From contig CAZCYV010000003.1 in NCBI GenBank assembly GCA_964503145.1, positions 200,735-264,734 on the forward strand: DNA of 64,000 nucleotides, read 5' to 3'. The position numbers were made by a program, and so were the translations under genes. Below the pieces are notes generated by a model that saw only the letters and a program-made list of their open reading frames with translations, did not search any database and was not told where the DNA came from. Numbering within the stretch: the first letter of the stretch is position 1; each line of letters begins with the position of its first letter. This document shows positions 45,167 through 53,474 of the stretch, piece after piece. Origin of the DNA: RBG-16-57-11 sp964503145 (lineage in GTDB: Bacteria > Chloroflexota > Anaerolineae > Anaerolineales > UBA4823).

Positions 45167-47194
45167 ATGTCGCTGATCACCGCTAATGACCTGGCCAAAT
45201 CCTATGGGCCGGTGGATATCTTTAGAGGAATCTCACTGAGCATTCCACAAGGGGCGCGTATCGCCATCGTCGGGCCGAACGGGGTGGGCAAGACGACTCT
45301 GCTGCGCCTGTTAGTCGGTCTGGAGGAGCCTTCGGCCGGCAGCATTCAGCGGGCGCGTCATTTGAGCATTGGCTATCTGCCACAAGAGGCCATGCTGGAG
45401 GGGACGCATACGCTGTGGCAGGAATGCCTGAGGGCACTAGCGGACCTGCTGGAGCTGGAAGACGAACTGGCCCGCCTGGAAGCAGCGATGAGCGACCCCA
45501 AACAGGCAGATGCAGCTTTGGAGCGCTACGGTTCTTTGCAGCATGAGTTCGAACGGCGCGGCGGCTACACCTACGAGACGCGCATCCGCCAGACGCTGAG
45601 CGGCCTGGGCTTCGACCCCCAAGATTTCGAGCGACCGCTGCCGCAACTTTCCGGCGGCCAGCGCACCCGCGCCGTGCTGGCGCGCTTGCTGCTCTCGGAG
45701 CCTGATTTGCTCATCCTGGATGAGCCGACCAACCATCTGGACATTCACGCGGTCGAGTGGCTGGAGGGTTACCTGAGTCAGTGGCAGGGCGCCACGCTCA
45801 TCGTCTCCCATGATCGCTATTTCCTGGATCGCACCGTGGATCATATCTGGGAAATGCGGCCGAATGGACTCGAAGTGTACCGCGGCAACTACAGCGCCTA
45901 CGTTCAGCAACGCCAGGAGCGCTGGGAGTTGCGCCAGCAGGTTTATGAAACCGAGATGACCCGTCTGCTGAAAGAATTGGACTATATCAAGCGCAATATT
46001 TCGGGCCAGCGCGTTCAGCAGGCCAAAGGCAAGCTACGTCGTCTCAGCCGCGAGGTGCAGGCCATCGAGATGCTTGGGTTCGACGCCATCCAGAATAAGA
46101 GTTGGATGGAGATCAGCGACGAAGTGGAGATTTCCAACCACCCAATGGGCGTGGAAGAACTGGAGCGCCGAATCAAGGGTCTGCGCCCTCCAACCCGCCG
46201 CCCGCCGCGCTTGCACATGAACCTGAAAGCCGCCATGCGCTCCGGCGATCTGGTGCTGCGCACCCGTGACCTGGCTATTGGCTATCCGGATGAAGGTCGC
46301 CCGCTCTTTCGCACACCCGACCTGCTGCTCAAACGCGGCGAGTGCGCGGCAGTCATCGGGCCAAATGGCGCTGGTAAGACGACCTTTCTCAAGACCATCC
46401 TGGGGCAAATGCCTCCCCTGGAAGGAGAAGTCGTGCTGGGCGCCAGCCTGCACATCGGTTATTTCGCCCAGGCGCACGAAGGCCTCAATCCGGAGAACAC
46501 CCTTGTCGAAGAGATCGAATCGGTGGCGCCGAACATGCTCCTGGCCGAGATCCGCGACTATCTGGCGCGCTACCTGTTTACCGGCGATGAGGTCTTCAAA
46601 AAGGTGAGCACGCTATCCGGCGGAGAGCGCGGCCGCCTGGCCCTGGCCAAACTTTCTCTGACGCAGGCCAACCTGCTGCTGCTCGATGAGCCTACCAACC
46701 ATCTGGACATCCCCTCTCAAGAAATCCTGGAGGAGGTGCTGGCGAATTATCAGGGGACGATTTTGCTCGTCTCGCATGACCGTTACCTGATCGATGGATT
46801 GGGCACACAAATCTGGGAGATCCTGCCGGGACAGGCCATGCTCCAGGTGTTCGATGGAACCTACACGCAATACCGCGAATATCTCGAAGGCCAACAAGCG
46901 GCGCAGGCTGCCAAAGTGGGTTTGACTCGAGAAGTCGCAGCGAAAAAGCCCGCGTTGGCGAGCGTCACGCCGGAGGAGAAAAAGCGGCGCGCCCGCTTGA
47001 AGCAGGTCGAAGAGCGAATTGCCTACCTGGAAGGGGAAATTGCTGTCCTATCGCGCAAACTAGAGTCGCCGCCAAAGGATCTGCAACAGGTGCAGCGCCT
47101 GGGGCAGGAATACGCAAGCTATCAGGATGAGCTTGACCGGCTGATCGAAGAATGGGAGCAACTTCACCCTGAGGCGAGCGAGGTCGGCGGCTGA
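45167..47194 (+). CDS. ABC-F family ATP-binding protein, about 675 residues
   Basis: Two ABC cassettes without membrane segments. Cassette 1: Walker A GPNGVGKTTLL, signature LSGGQRTRAVLA, Walker B LLILDEPTNHLD. Cassette 2: GPNGAGKTTFL, LSGGERGRLALA, LLLLDEPTNHLD. Between them lies the linker with the long coiled-coil typical of ABC-F, and a C-terminal Lys/Glu-rich coiled coil (EEKKRRARLKQVEERIAYLE). ABC-F proteins act on ribosomes (translation factor or drug protection). I start at ATG 45167; an upstream TTG frame has no support. A -10-like TATAAT at 45066-45071 lies in the 160-base leader, without a good -35. Confidence 0.93.
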   Translation: MSLITANDLAKSYGPVDIFRGISLSIPQGARIAIVGPNGVGKTTLLRLLVGLEEPSAGSIQRARHLSIGYLPQEAMLEGTHTLWQECLRALADLLELEDELARLEAAMSDPKQADAALERYGSLQHEFERRGGYTYETRIRQTLSGLGFDPQDFERPLPQLSGGQRTRAVLARLLLSEPDLLILDEPTNHLDIHAVEWLEGYLSQWQGATLIVSHDRYFLDRTVDHIWEMRPNGLEVYRGNYSAYVQQRQERWELRQQVYETEMTRLLKELDYIKRNISGQRVQQAKGKLRRLSREVQAIEMLGFDAIQNKSWMEISDEVEISNHPMGVEELERRIKGLRPPTRRPPRLHMNLKAAMRSGDLVLRTRDLAIGYPDEGRPLFRTPDLLLKRGECAAVIGPNGAGKTTFLKTILGQMPPLEGEVVLGASLHIGYFAQAHEGLNPENTLVEEIESVAPNMLLAEIRDYLARYLFTGDEVFKKVSTLSGGERGRLALAKLSLTQANLLLLDEPTNHLDIPSQEILEEVLANYQGTILLVSHDRYLIDGLGTQIWEILPGQAMLQVFDGTYTQYREYLEGQQAAQAAKVGLTREVAAKKPALASVTPEEKKRRARLKQVEERIAYLEGEIAVLSRKLESPPKDLQQVQRLGQEYASYQDELDRLIEEWEQLHPEASEVGG

Positions 47195-47231
47195 TCCCGT
47201 CCAGCAAGGCTCCTATCGTTGCGTTCGCATT

Positions 47232-47255
47232 GAGCAGACGACTGCCGGTCTGCTC
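47232..47255. other. Inverted repeat between convergent genes
   Basis: GAGCAGAC (47232-47239) pairs with GTCTGCTC (47248-47255), loop 8 bases, in the 96-base gap between the converging ABC-F and MFS genes. There is no T run on either side, so a role as terminator is uncertain. Confidence 0.35.
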
Positions 47256-47290
47256 GAGCAGGAAGTGATGCAGTATCGCCGCACCCCACC

Positions 47291-48541
47291 TCAATCTGCT
47301 GCTGCGCCAGCCCGCATCGGCTCATCGCCGTTATAGTGGGCGATCTGCGGCCAGCGGCGCGCGATCCAGGCCACAGCCAGAATGCAGCCCACGCCGCCGC
47401 TCACCACGGCCATTGGCGCTCCGAAGAGCTGCGCCACCACCCCTGCCTCCACTTCACCAAGCTGCGGCCCGCCCATGAAGAATATTTGATTGATGCTGGT
47501 CATGCGCCCGCGCAGGTAATCCGGGGTCTGTAACTGGCGGATGGTATTCCGGATGATGGTGCTGACCGAATCGGCCGCGCCGACGAAGATCAATGCCAGC
47601 ATCGCCCCCCAGAACGTGGTCGAAAGGCCGAACAGGATCGTGGCCAGGCCAAAGACGATCACCGAAACCAGGAAGGTCGGCCCCTGGCGGCGGATCTGAC
47701 CGAGTTGCGAGATGACCAACGCTGCGCTGACCGCCCCAATCGATTGCGCCGAGGAAAGCCAGCCATATTCGACAGCGCCGACTTTGAGGATATCCCGAGC
47801 GAAGATCGGCATCAGCGTGTTGGCCGAGGAAAAGAACGTGGCGAAGAAATCCAGGATCATGCTGGAGAGGATGATCGGCTGGCTCAGGATGAACTGGATC
47901 CCCTCGCGGATGGAAGACAGGCTGACCGAGGTTCGCCCCTGCGGGCGCGCCTGTTGTTCTACCGGGCCCATCAGCAGCAAAGCCAGCAGCACCGCCAGAT
48001 AAGAGATGGCGTTGAACAGGTAGGTGAAGGGCTGACCCAGGTAAGCGATGACCAGGCCGCTCAACGCCGGGCCGACGATCGCGCCGGTTTGAAAAGCCAA
48101 TGAACTCATGCTGAAGGCGTTGGGCAGATCCCGCGGCGGCACCAGATTCGGCACCAGCGATTGGCGCGCCGGCGTGTCGAAGGCCACTGCCACTGCCTGC
48201 AGGGCCGTCAGGGCGTAAATCTGCCACAGCGCGACCGACTCGCTGAACGTCAGCAGCGCCAGCGTCAGCGCGCCCAGCGCCATGGCCGTCTGGGTGATGA
48301 ACATGACCTTGCGCCGATTGGCCACATCGGCCGTCGCCCCGCCGATCAGAGAAAACAAAATGACAGGGATGATGCGCGCCAGGCCTACGCCGCCCAGGGC
48401 GATGGGCTGATCGGTGATCGTGCGGATGTGCCAGAAGATCGACCAGATCTGCATCTGTGTGCCTGCGATGGAGACCATCAGGCCAAACCAGAGCAGCCGA
48501 TAGCGACGATGGCGTAAAGAAGGCGGTATTGTCAGGCGCAT
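47291..48541 (-). CDS. MFS transporter, 416 residues
   Basis: Twelve predicted hydrophobic segments, beginning LLWFGLMVSIAGTQMQIW and with the MFS loop 2-3 motif degenerate as GGATADVANRRKVMFITQ. The pattern belongs to the enterobactin/drug exporter-like MFS_3 group (LPNAFSMSSLAFQTGAIVGP, motif C region). Substrate unknown. I start at ATG 48541, which has AAAGG upstream; an upstream ATG at 48577 would add a basic tail of 12 residues. Confidence 0.88.
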   Translation of the reverse strand: MRLTIPPSLRHRRYRLLWFGLMVSIAGTQMQIWSIFWHIRTITDQPIALGGVGLARIIPVILFSLIGGATADVANRRKVMFITQTAMALGALTLALLTFSESVALWQIYALTALQAVAVAFDTPARQSLVPNLVPPRDLPNAFSMSSLAFQTGAIVGPALSGLVIAYLGQPFTYLFNAISYLAVLLALLLMGPVEQQARPQGRTSVSLSSIREGIQFILSQPIILSSMILDFFATFFSSANTLMPIFARDILKVGAVEYGWLSSAQSIGAVSAALVISQLGQIRRQGPTFLVSVIVFGLATILFGLSTTFWGAMLALIFVGAADSVSTIIRNTIRQLQTPDYLRGRMTSINQIFFMGGPQLGEVEAGVVAQLFGAPMAVVSGGVGCILAVAWIARRWPQIAHYNGDEPMRAGAAAD

Positions 48542-48604
48542 ATGAACCTTTGGCTTTATAGAGACGCGCCGCGGCAAAATTCGCAGGCTGAACTGCCGGA
48601 AATT

Positions 48605-49432
48605 TCAGGTTCCCCAATCTCGCAGGTAGAGGAAATCATACCCGATGGTACGGTTGCTCAGCTTGGCGATTGGCGGCAGGATGCGCTTAAAGTGATTGCG
48701 CCGCATGCGGTTGACCACGTTGCGGACGAATTTCTCATCGAAGCCCGCCAGAATGCATTCCTCCGGGCTGAAGCGCTGATCGACCAGCAAATAGAGCAAA
48801 CGGTCCACTTCTTCGTAAGTAAACCCCAACTCGCCTTCGTCCGTTTGTCCAATCCACAGGTCTGCAGACGGCGGCTTCTCGATGATCGGCGCCGGCACGC
48901 CCATCGCCCAGGCAAGCTGTCGCAACTGTGTCTTGTAAAGATCCCCCAGGGGGTTGATCGCACAGGCCGAGTCGCCGTAGAGTGTGGAGTATCCCAGCAG
49001 GATTTCGGTCTTGTTGCTGGTGCCAACAGGCAGGCCGCGAAAAGCCTCGGATTGGTCGTACAACACGATCATGCGCATGCGCGCCATCATGTTGCCCCGC
49101 CGCACCTGGTCCGCTTCGGGAAAGCGCTCGATGAGCGGATCGACCATCTCACTGATCGGCACCGTCAACGAGGGCATCCCCAGGGCATCGATCACCATCT
49201 GGGCATGTTCCAACGAGTCGGGCGAGGAGGTTTTATAGGGCAGGCGTAAGGCCAACACGTTTTCGCTCCCCAGCGCTTCGGCAGCCAGGTAGCACGCCAG
49301 GCTGGAATCGAGCCCGCCCGAGAGGTTGATCACCGCCCGCGAGAAACCGGCGCGGGTGATCTCACTGCGGATGAAGCCGGTCAAGATCTTGCGCGCCAGA
49401 TCGACATTGATCGATAAATCTATCATGACCAT
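48605..49432 (-). CDS. nadE: NAD synthetase domain (NH3-type), 275 residues
   Basis: Amidates nicotinic acid adenine dinucleotide to NAD+ using ATP. PP-loop SGGLDSSLACYLAAE, deamido-NAD/ATP contacts in TSNKTEILLGYSTLYGDSAC and NPLGDLYKTQLRQLAW, and KPPSADLWIGQTDEGELG are diagnostic. The length is that of the synthetase domain alone. The glutaminase domain sits in the adjacent upstream gene, so ammonia may be supplied in trans. The extra upstream codons MV before MID are a start ambiguity. Confidence 0.95.
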   Translation of the reverse strand: MVMIDLSINVDLARKILTGFIRSEITRAGFSRAVINLSGGLDSSLACYLAAEALGSENVLALRLPYKTSSPDSLEHAQMVIDALGMPSLTVPISEMVDPLIERFPEADQVRRGNMMARMRMIVLYDQSEAFRGLPVGTSNKTEILLGYSTLYGDSACAINPLGDLYKTQLRQLAWAMGVPAPIIEKPPSADLWIGQTDEGELGFTYEEVDRLLYLLVDQRFSPEECILAGFDEKFVRNVVNRMRRNHFKRILPPIAKLSNRTIGYDFLYLRDWGT

Positions 49433-49525
49433 TATTTACCAGGTTCGGATCCAAAATCGAACGCTTAGGATAGATTATACACCTTTGCCATTGGAGATCG
49501 AATGCGCAGGAAAACGCTATTATCT

Positions 49526-50398
49526 TCAGCGGCCACCCTGTCGATCCTGGCTCAGGATGCGTTGCATCTCCCGCATCACCAGCGCCGTGCGCTCATCACG
49601 CAGCAACGGCAGGCGGGCGCGGGTGCGGTGCAACTGGTTCAGGTCGATTTCCGCCAGGGTCAGCGCCTCCTCATGGTATGGCGCCTTGACGATCAAATCT
49701 CCGTTCGGATCGAACACCGTCGAGCCACCCCAAAAGTTCAGCCCATCCTCATAGCCAACGCGGTTAGCATGAGCGACGAAGTTGGTGAACAGGCTGGCAT
49801 AGGCGCGGTTGATATGCTCCACCCAGCGCGCCGACTCGAGTTGGGGTTCGGCGGTCAACCCCCGACCGGGCGAAGCAGAGGTGAAGATCAGCACCTCCGC
49901 GCCATCCAGCCATAGCAGATATGGCGGCGAGGCGTGCCAGAAATCCTCACAGATCAGGATGCCCAGGCGGCCGAAGCGAGTGTCGAACGCCTGCACCGCA
50001 TCCCCCCAGGCGAAAAAGCGGCCCTCATCAAAGAGCCCATAGGTGGGCAAGTAAACCTTGTGGTGGACGTGCAAAACCCGGCCCCTGGAAAGATAGGCCG
50101 AAGCAATAAAGAAGCGATGTCGGCGGTCCTCATCTACGAAACCCACCACCAGATCGATCCCCTGGCTGGCTTCCAGCAGAGGGCGGAAGATCGGGTCATC
50201 GGCTGTAGGCCGGTGCGCCACAGCCGTTGCCAGGTCCTGCAACACGTAGCCGGTCAGAGAGAGCTCGGGGAAGACCAGCAAATCGGCGCCGCCAGCTCGG
50301 GCTTCGGCAATGATCTCCAGATGCTTCGACAGGTTCGCTTCGACATCACCCAGGCGGGTATTGATTTGGGCTAGAGCCAGGTTGAGCTTCATCGTCAA
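49526..50398 (-). CDS. Nitrilase-superfamily glutaminase, NAD-synthetase N-domain type, 290 residues
   Basis: The Glu-Lys-Cys triad is visible: VFPELSLTGY, HHKVYLPTYGLFDEGRFF and LGILICEDFWH. The KxxLPTYGxFDExRFF block is the one found in the glutaminase half of glutamine-dependent NAD synthetases. It lies 93 bases upstream of nadE on the same strand, in the same order as the domains of the fused enzyme. Start is TTG 50398 (GGAG 7 bases before) or ATG 50392. The first 53 bases overlap the end of the Lgt-like gene. Confidence 0.9.
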   Translation of the reverse strand: MTMKLNLALAQINTRLGDVEANLSKHLEIIAEARAGGADLLVFPELSLTGYVLQDLATAVAHRPTADDPIFRPLLEASQGIDLVVGFVDEDRRHRFFIASAYLSRGRVLHVHHKVYLPTYGLFDEGRFFAWGDAVQAFDTRFGRLGILICEDFWHASPPYLLWLDGAEVLIFTSASPGRGLTAEPQLESARWVEHINRAYASLFTNFVAHANRVGYEDGLNFWGGSTVFDPNGDLIVKAPYHEEALTLAEIDLNQLHRTRARLPLLRDERTALVMREMQRILSQDRQGGR

Positions 50399-51185
50399 CG
50401 CGTTTCTCCGTTTCCACAGCGCTGTTTGTTTTATCGACCTTTGTTCGGGTGAGATTGTACATATAAACCATCAAACTTATCAAAGCAAGCGCGCTATAAA
50501 TGGCGGCTGCCCAGGCATCCAGCCGTACGCCAGCCCAGGTTGGAACAGGATCGGCGCGCAGGAAAGCCGTCCCCAGCAGGATCAGGGATAGACCAAGCAA
50601 CGCCAGCAAAGCGCGGTATCCCGGCCTGGAGCGGGCAGCGCCAACCCGGATATCGATCAGAGCAAACAGCCCCACGGTGAGCGCTGCTGCCCAGATCTGC
50701 ACCGGCCAACGATTGGCGATCACCCCCCATTCATCCGAGGAAGGGATGCTCCACCAGGCGTTGCTGAGGGCGCCATAAGCGCAGCCGATCACCCAGCAGC
50801 CCAGCCACGCCGCGACGCTGACAGCCGCCAGCAACGGGAGCAGATCGTCCGCCCATTGCAAAAAAGGCAAGCGATTCAGGGCTGTAAAGGCCGCCAGCGC
50901 CAGCAGTCCTCCGGCCAGGGCGCCCGGCCAGGCAAGACCTCCGCGATAGAACTGAAGGCCCTCAGAAAAGTTGCTCTGGAAATAGGGCCAGTTCGCCGCC
51001 ACATAGGCGATGCGCCCTCCGACCAGCCCGCCCAGCAAAGACCACATGCCGGCTTCTATCTGTCGCAATGCCAGCTTTCGGTTCGCCCGCCAGGCAACCC
51101 AACCCAACCCCAGGCAAGCGCCAAAACCAATAAAGGCCGAAAAAACGTAGATCGGAATGCCGCCTGGGAGATATGCTACCACCAT
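50346..51185 (-). CDS. Lgt-like (prolipoprotein diacylglyceryl transferase family) membrane protein, 279 residues
   Basis: About seven hydrophobic segments. The blocks LLGGLVGGRIAYVAANW and FYRGGLAWPGALAGGLLALA follow the Lgt fold, and GCWVIGCAYGALSNA stands where Lgt has its GRxGNFxNxExxG signature. The catalytic Arg/Asn/Glu residues of that signature are not recognisable, so it may be a divergent paralogue and not the housekeeping Lgt. A basic, charged tail ends the protein. First gene of the three-gene NAD cluster, divergent from nfeD. Confidence 0.65.
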   Translation of the reverse strand: MVVAYLPGGIPIYVFSAFIGFGACLGLGWVAWRANRKLALRQIEAGMWSLLGGLVGGRIAYVAANWPYFQSNFSEGLQFYRGGLAWPGALAGGLLALAAFTALNRLPFLQWADDLLPLLAAVSVAAWLGCWVIGCAYGALSNAWWSIPSSDEWGVIANRWPVQIWAAALTVGLFALIDIRVGAARSRPGYRALLALLGLSLILLGTAFLRADPVPTWAGVRLDAWAAAIYSALALISLMVYMYNLTRTKVDKTNSAVETEKRVDDEAQPGSSPNQYPPG

Positions 51186-51312
51186 GCGTCAATCATACCA
51201 TGCCATTCACCAGCGGTCGGAATTTATATCACACGCTAATACCGCCAATCGCCAATCGTTGTATAATGGATGACGGCAGCGTTTGGCGTTTACATCAAGA
51301 GGACGGTCAAAA

Positions 51313-51942
51313 ATGGAACTACTGCAAGACCCCACATTCACTTATCTGCTATTAGCTGCAGGGTTGATCATCGCAGTGCTGGCACAGGCTGCTCCTGGCA
51401 CAGGCTTTCTCGAATTGATCGCTCTATCGCTGATCTTCGCCGCTGGAGCATTGACCATCGTCTATGAGCTATCCGTCAACGCCTGGTCACTGTTGATCTT
51501 GCTGGTTGGTGCAGCCTTGTTCGTCGTCTCGATCCGCAAACCGCGGCAACTCGTGGTCTTGCTGGCCTCGATTGCTGCGATCGTGATCGGATCGGCATAT
51601 CTTTTTCGTGGAACTGAGTGGTGGATACCCGGGGTAAACCCTTATGTGGCGATTCTGATTTCAACTTTGTCTGCGGGATTTTTCTGGTTTGTAGCGCGCA
51701 AAGTGATCGAAACCGAGAGCGTCCCCCCACGCCAGGATCTTCGAGCGCTGATCGGTGCAATCGGCGAAACCAAGACAGATGTTCACCAGGAGGGCTCCGT
51801 CTATGTTGCCGGGGAACTGTGGAGCGCGCGCAGCGATCGGCCCATTCCTTCAGGCACTCGCGTGCGGGTGCTTGAGCGTGAGGGTTTCACCCTCAAGGTG
51901 GAGGCTCTGGAAGCCTCCCAGCAAGACAAGACGACGACCTGA
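51313..51942 (+). CDS. NfeD-family membrane protein, 209 residues
   Basis: About five transmembrane segments (AGLIIAVLAQAAPGTGFLEL, LSLIFAAGALTIV and others) and a C-terminal OB-fold-like soluble domain (IGAIGETKTDVHQEGSVYVA and GTRVRVLEREGFTLKVEAL), the layout of NfeD proteins. NfeD works with SPFH/band-7 proteins in membrane microdomains; the band-7 gene follows by about 85 bases. TATAAT at 51262-51267 is a likely -10 box. I chose ATG 51313 (MELLQDPTFTYLLLAAG) over the longer frame, which lacks a ribosome-binding site. Confidence 0.88.
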   Translation: MELLQDPTFTYLLLAAGLIIAVLAQAAPGTGFLELIALSLIFAAGALTIVYELSVNAWSLLILLVGAALFVVSIRKPRQLVVLLASIAAIVIGSAYLFRGTEWWIPGVNPYVAILISTLSAGFFWFVARKVIETESVPPRQDLRALIGAIGETKTDVHQEGSVYVAGELWSARSDRPIPSGTRVRVLEREGFTLKVEALEASQQDKTTT

Positions 51943-52028
51943 CGTAAGTTGTAACTTCAGCAGGTCGCCGCTGAGATTCAGAAGCATTTTGGGTGAAGCA
52001 GTTTGATACAGAATCGGAGGCTAACAAA

Positions 52029-52934
52029 ATGGATGCTGGTCTAAGTGTTACTATTTTATGCTTGATTGGCGTGGTGGTGCTGGCCATATTGGCGCTGGTC
52101 GCATCGGCCATTCGGATCGTCCCTGAATACCAACGCCTGGTGGTCTTTCGCCTGGGACGATGTATTGGCAATCGAGGGCCTGGGCTCGTGTTCTTGATCC
52201 CGGTGGTAGATCGAGCTGTCAAAGTGGATTTGCGAGAGCAGGTGCGCGAGATACCTCACCAGACCTCTATTACCAAAGACAATGCTCCCATCTCGATCGA
52301 TTTTTTGTGGTACTACAAGGTGCTTGACCCCACGGAAAGCGTGCTGCAAGTGGGTAACTTCGATGCCGCGGCACAGGGCATGGCAACCACCACCCTGCGC
52401 GCAGTCATCGGCAGCATGATGTTGGATGACGTGCTTTCGGAACGCGAACATATTAACAACATGCTCCGCACCCGACTGGACGAGGTGACCGAGCGCTGGG
52501 GGGTTAAGGTAACTAATGTGGAAATCCGCGAGATCATCCCGCCTCGCGAGGTGCAGGAGGCAATGAACCGCCAGATGTCCGCTGAGCGTATCCGCCGCGC
52601 GGTGGTAACCGAATCGGCCGGTACGCGTGAGGCGGCGATCAATGTGGCGGACGGCGAAAGACAGGCGGCGATCCTGCGCGCCGAAGGCGAGAAGCAATCT
52701 GCTATCCTGCGCGCAGAAGGTGAGCGACAGGCGCAACTCCTGCGCGCCGAGGGCTTCGCCAACGCTTTAGCCCGCATCAACGAGGTCGCCCAAACTGCGG
52801 ATCAAAGGACGATGACCTTGCAGTACTTCGAGGCGCTTAAGAACCTTGGCGCCAGCCCGGCAACCAAGTACATCTTCCCAATGGAGTTCACCAGCCTGCT
52901 GGAGAACTTCATCGAGGGCAAGAAGGGTCAATGA
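52029..52934 (+). CDS. SPFH/band-7 (stomatin/QmcA-like) protein, 301 residues
   Basis: One N-terminal transmembrane helix (VTILCLIGVVVLAILALVAS), then the SPFH domain: IVPEYQRLVVFRLGR, GPGLVFLIPVVDRAVKVDLR and NVEIREIIPPREVQEAMNRQ. A coiled-coil with repeated AILRAEGE units follows (residues about 210-245), which drives oligomers in membrane microdomains. GGAGG stands eight bases before the ATG at 52029. It pairs with the NfeD gene upstream and overlaps the acetyltransferase gene by four bases. Confidence 0.93.
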   Translation: MDAGLSVTILCLIGVVVLAILALVASAIRIVPEYQRLVVFRLGRCIGNRGPGLVFLIPVVDRAVKVDLREQVREIPHQTSITKDNAPISIDFLWYYKVLDPTESVLQVGNFDAAAQGMATTTLRAVIGSMMLDDVLSEREHINNMLRTRLDEVTERWGVKVTNVEIREIIPPREVQEAMNRQMSAERIRRAVVTESAGTREAAINVADGERQAAILRAEGEKQSAILRAEGERQAQLLRAEGFANALARINEVAQTADQRTMTLQYFEALKNLGASPATKYIFPMEFTSLLENFIEGKKGQ

Positions 52935-53404
52935 GTCAGGCCGAGATGATCGCGCCAGGCAGCACGGTTTTAATCGAGCCGGCTACCTGGCGCGATTTGA
53001 ACGCCCTTAGATACCTGGAAAGGGTGTGCTTCCCCAAAGACGCCTGGCCCCTGTGGGATCTGGTCGGCGTTCTGACGCTGCCGAATATCGTGCGCCTGCG
53101 CGCCGTTGTAGATGATCAGATGGTCGGCTTCATCGCCGGCGATGTGCGCCCACTTGAAAAGCTGGCCTGGATCGCCACCATCGCCGTTCTGCCAGAGTAT
53201 CGCGGCCGTGGCATCGGACGAACCTTGTTACAGGCATGCGAGCAGCGCCTCAATGTGCCCCGGGTGCGGTTGAACGTGCGCATCTCTAATCTGGCCGCGA
53301 TCCAGCTCTATCAAACCAGCGGCTATCAGCGCGCTGGCATCTGGCCGAACTATTATCAGGACGCCGAAGATGCGTTGATCATGGAGAAAGCGTTGTCCAT
53401 TTGA
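52931..53404 (+). CDS. RimI-like GNAT N-acetyltransferase, 157 residues
   Basis: GNAT fold with the acetyl-CoA loop VLPEYRGRGIGRTLLQACEQ and the C-terminal RLNVRISNLAAIQLYQTSGY, NYYQDAEDALIMEK, the usual end of RimI (ribosomal protein S18 alanine acetyltransferase). Substrate is inferred from family resemblance only. Translation is coupled to the band-7 gene through ATGA. No tsaB/tsaD genes are near, unlike many rimI loci. Confidence 0.83.
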   Translation: MSQAEMIAPGSTVLIEPATWRDLNALRYLERVCFPKDAWPLWDLVGVLTLPNIVRLRAVVDDQMVGFIAGDVRPLEKLAWIATIAVLPEYRGRGIGRTLLQACEQRLNVPRVRLNVRISNLAAIQLYQTSGYQRAGIWPNYYQDAEDALIMEKALSI

Positions 53405-53460
53405 AGCCTGCATTTTGAAGCCTGCGCTGAACAGCGGGGACTTGCGCTAATAAGATAAGA

Positions 53461-53466
53461 TATAAT
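53461..53466 (+). promoter_or_regulatory. -10 box for the RNase D gene, leaderless start possible
   Basis: A perfect TATAAT at 53461-53466 lies eight bases before the GTG start at 53475. Transcription would then begin at or within a few bases of the start codon, giving a leaderless mRNA. There is no ribosome-binding site upstream of the GTG, which agrees with this. The -35 region is poor. Confidence 0.5.
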
Positions 53467-53474
53467 TCGTTTTT

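Noticed and set aside
47454..48617. A 387-codon frame overlapping the MFS gene on the same strand
   Set aside because: It is the +1 shadow of the transporter; the Gly/His/Arg-rich translation has no hydrophobic segments and no match.
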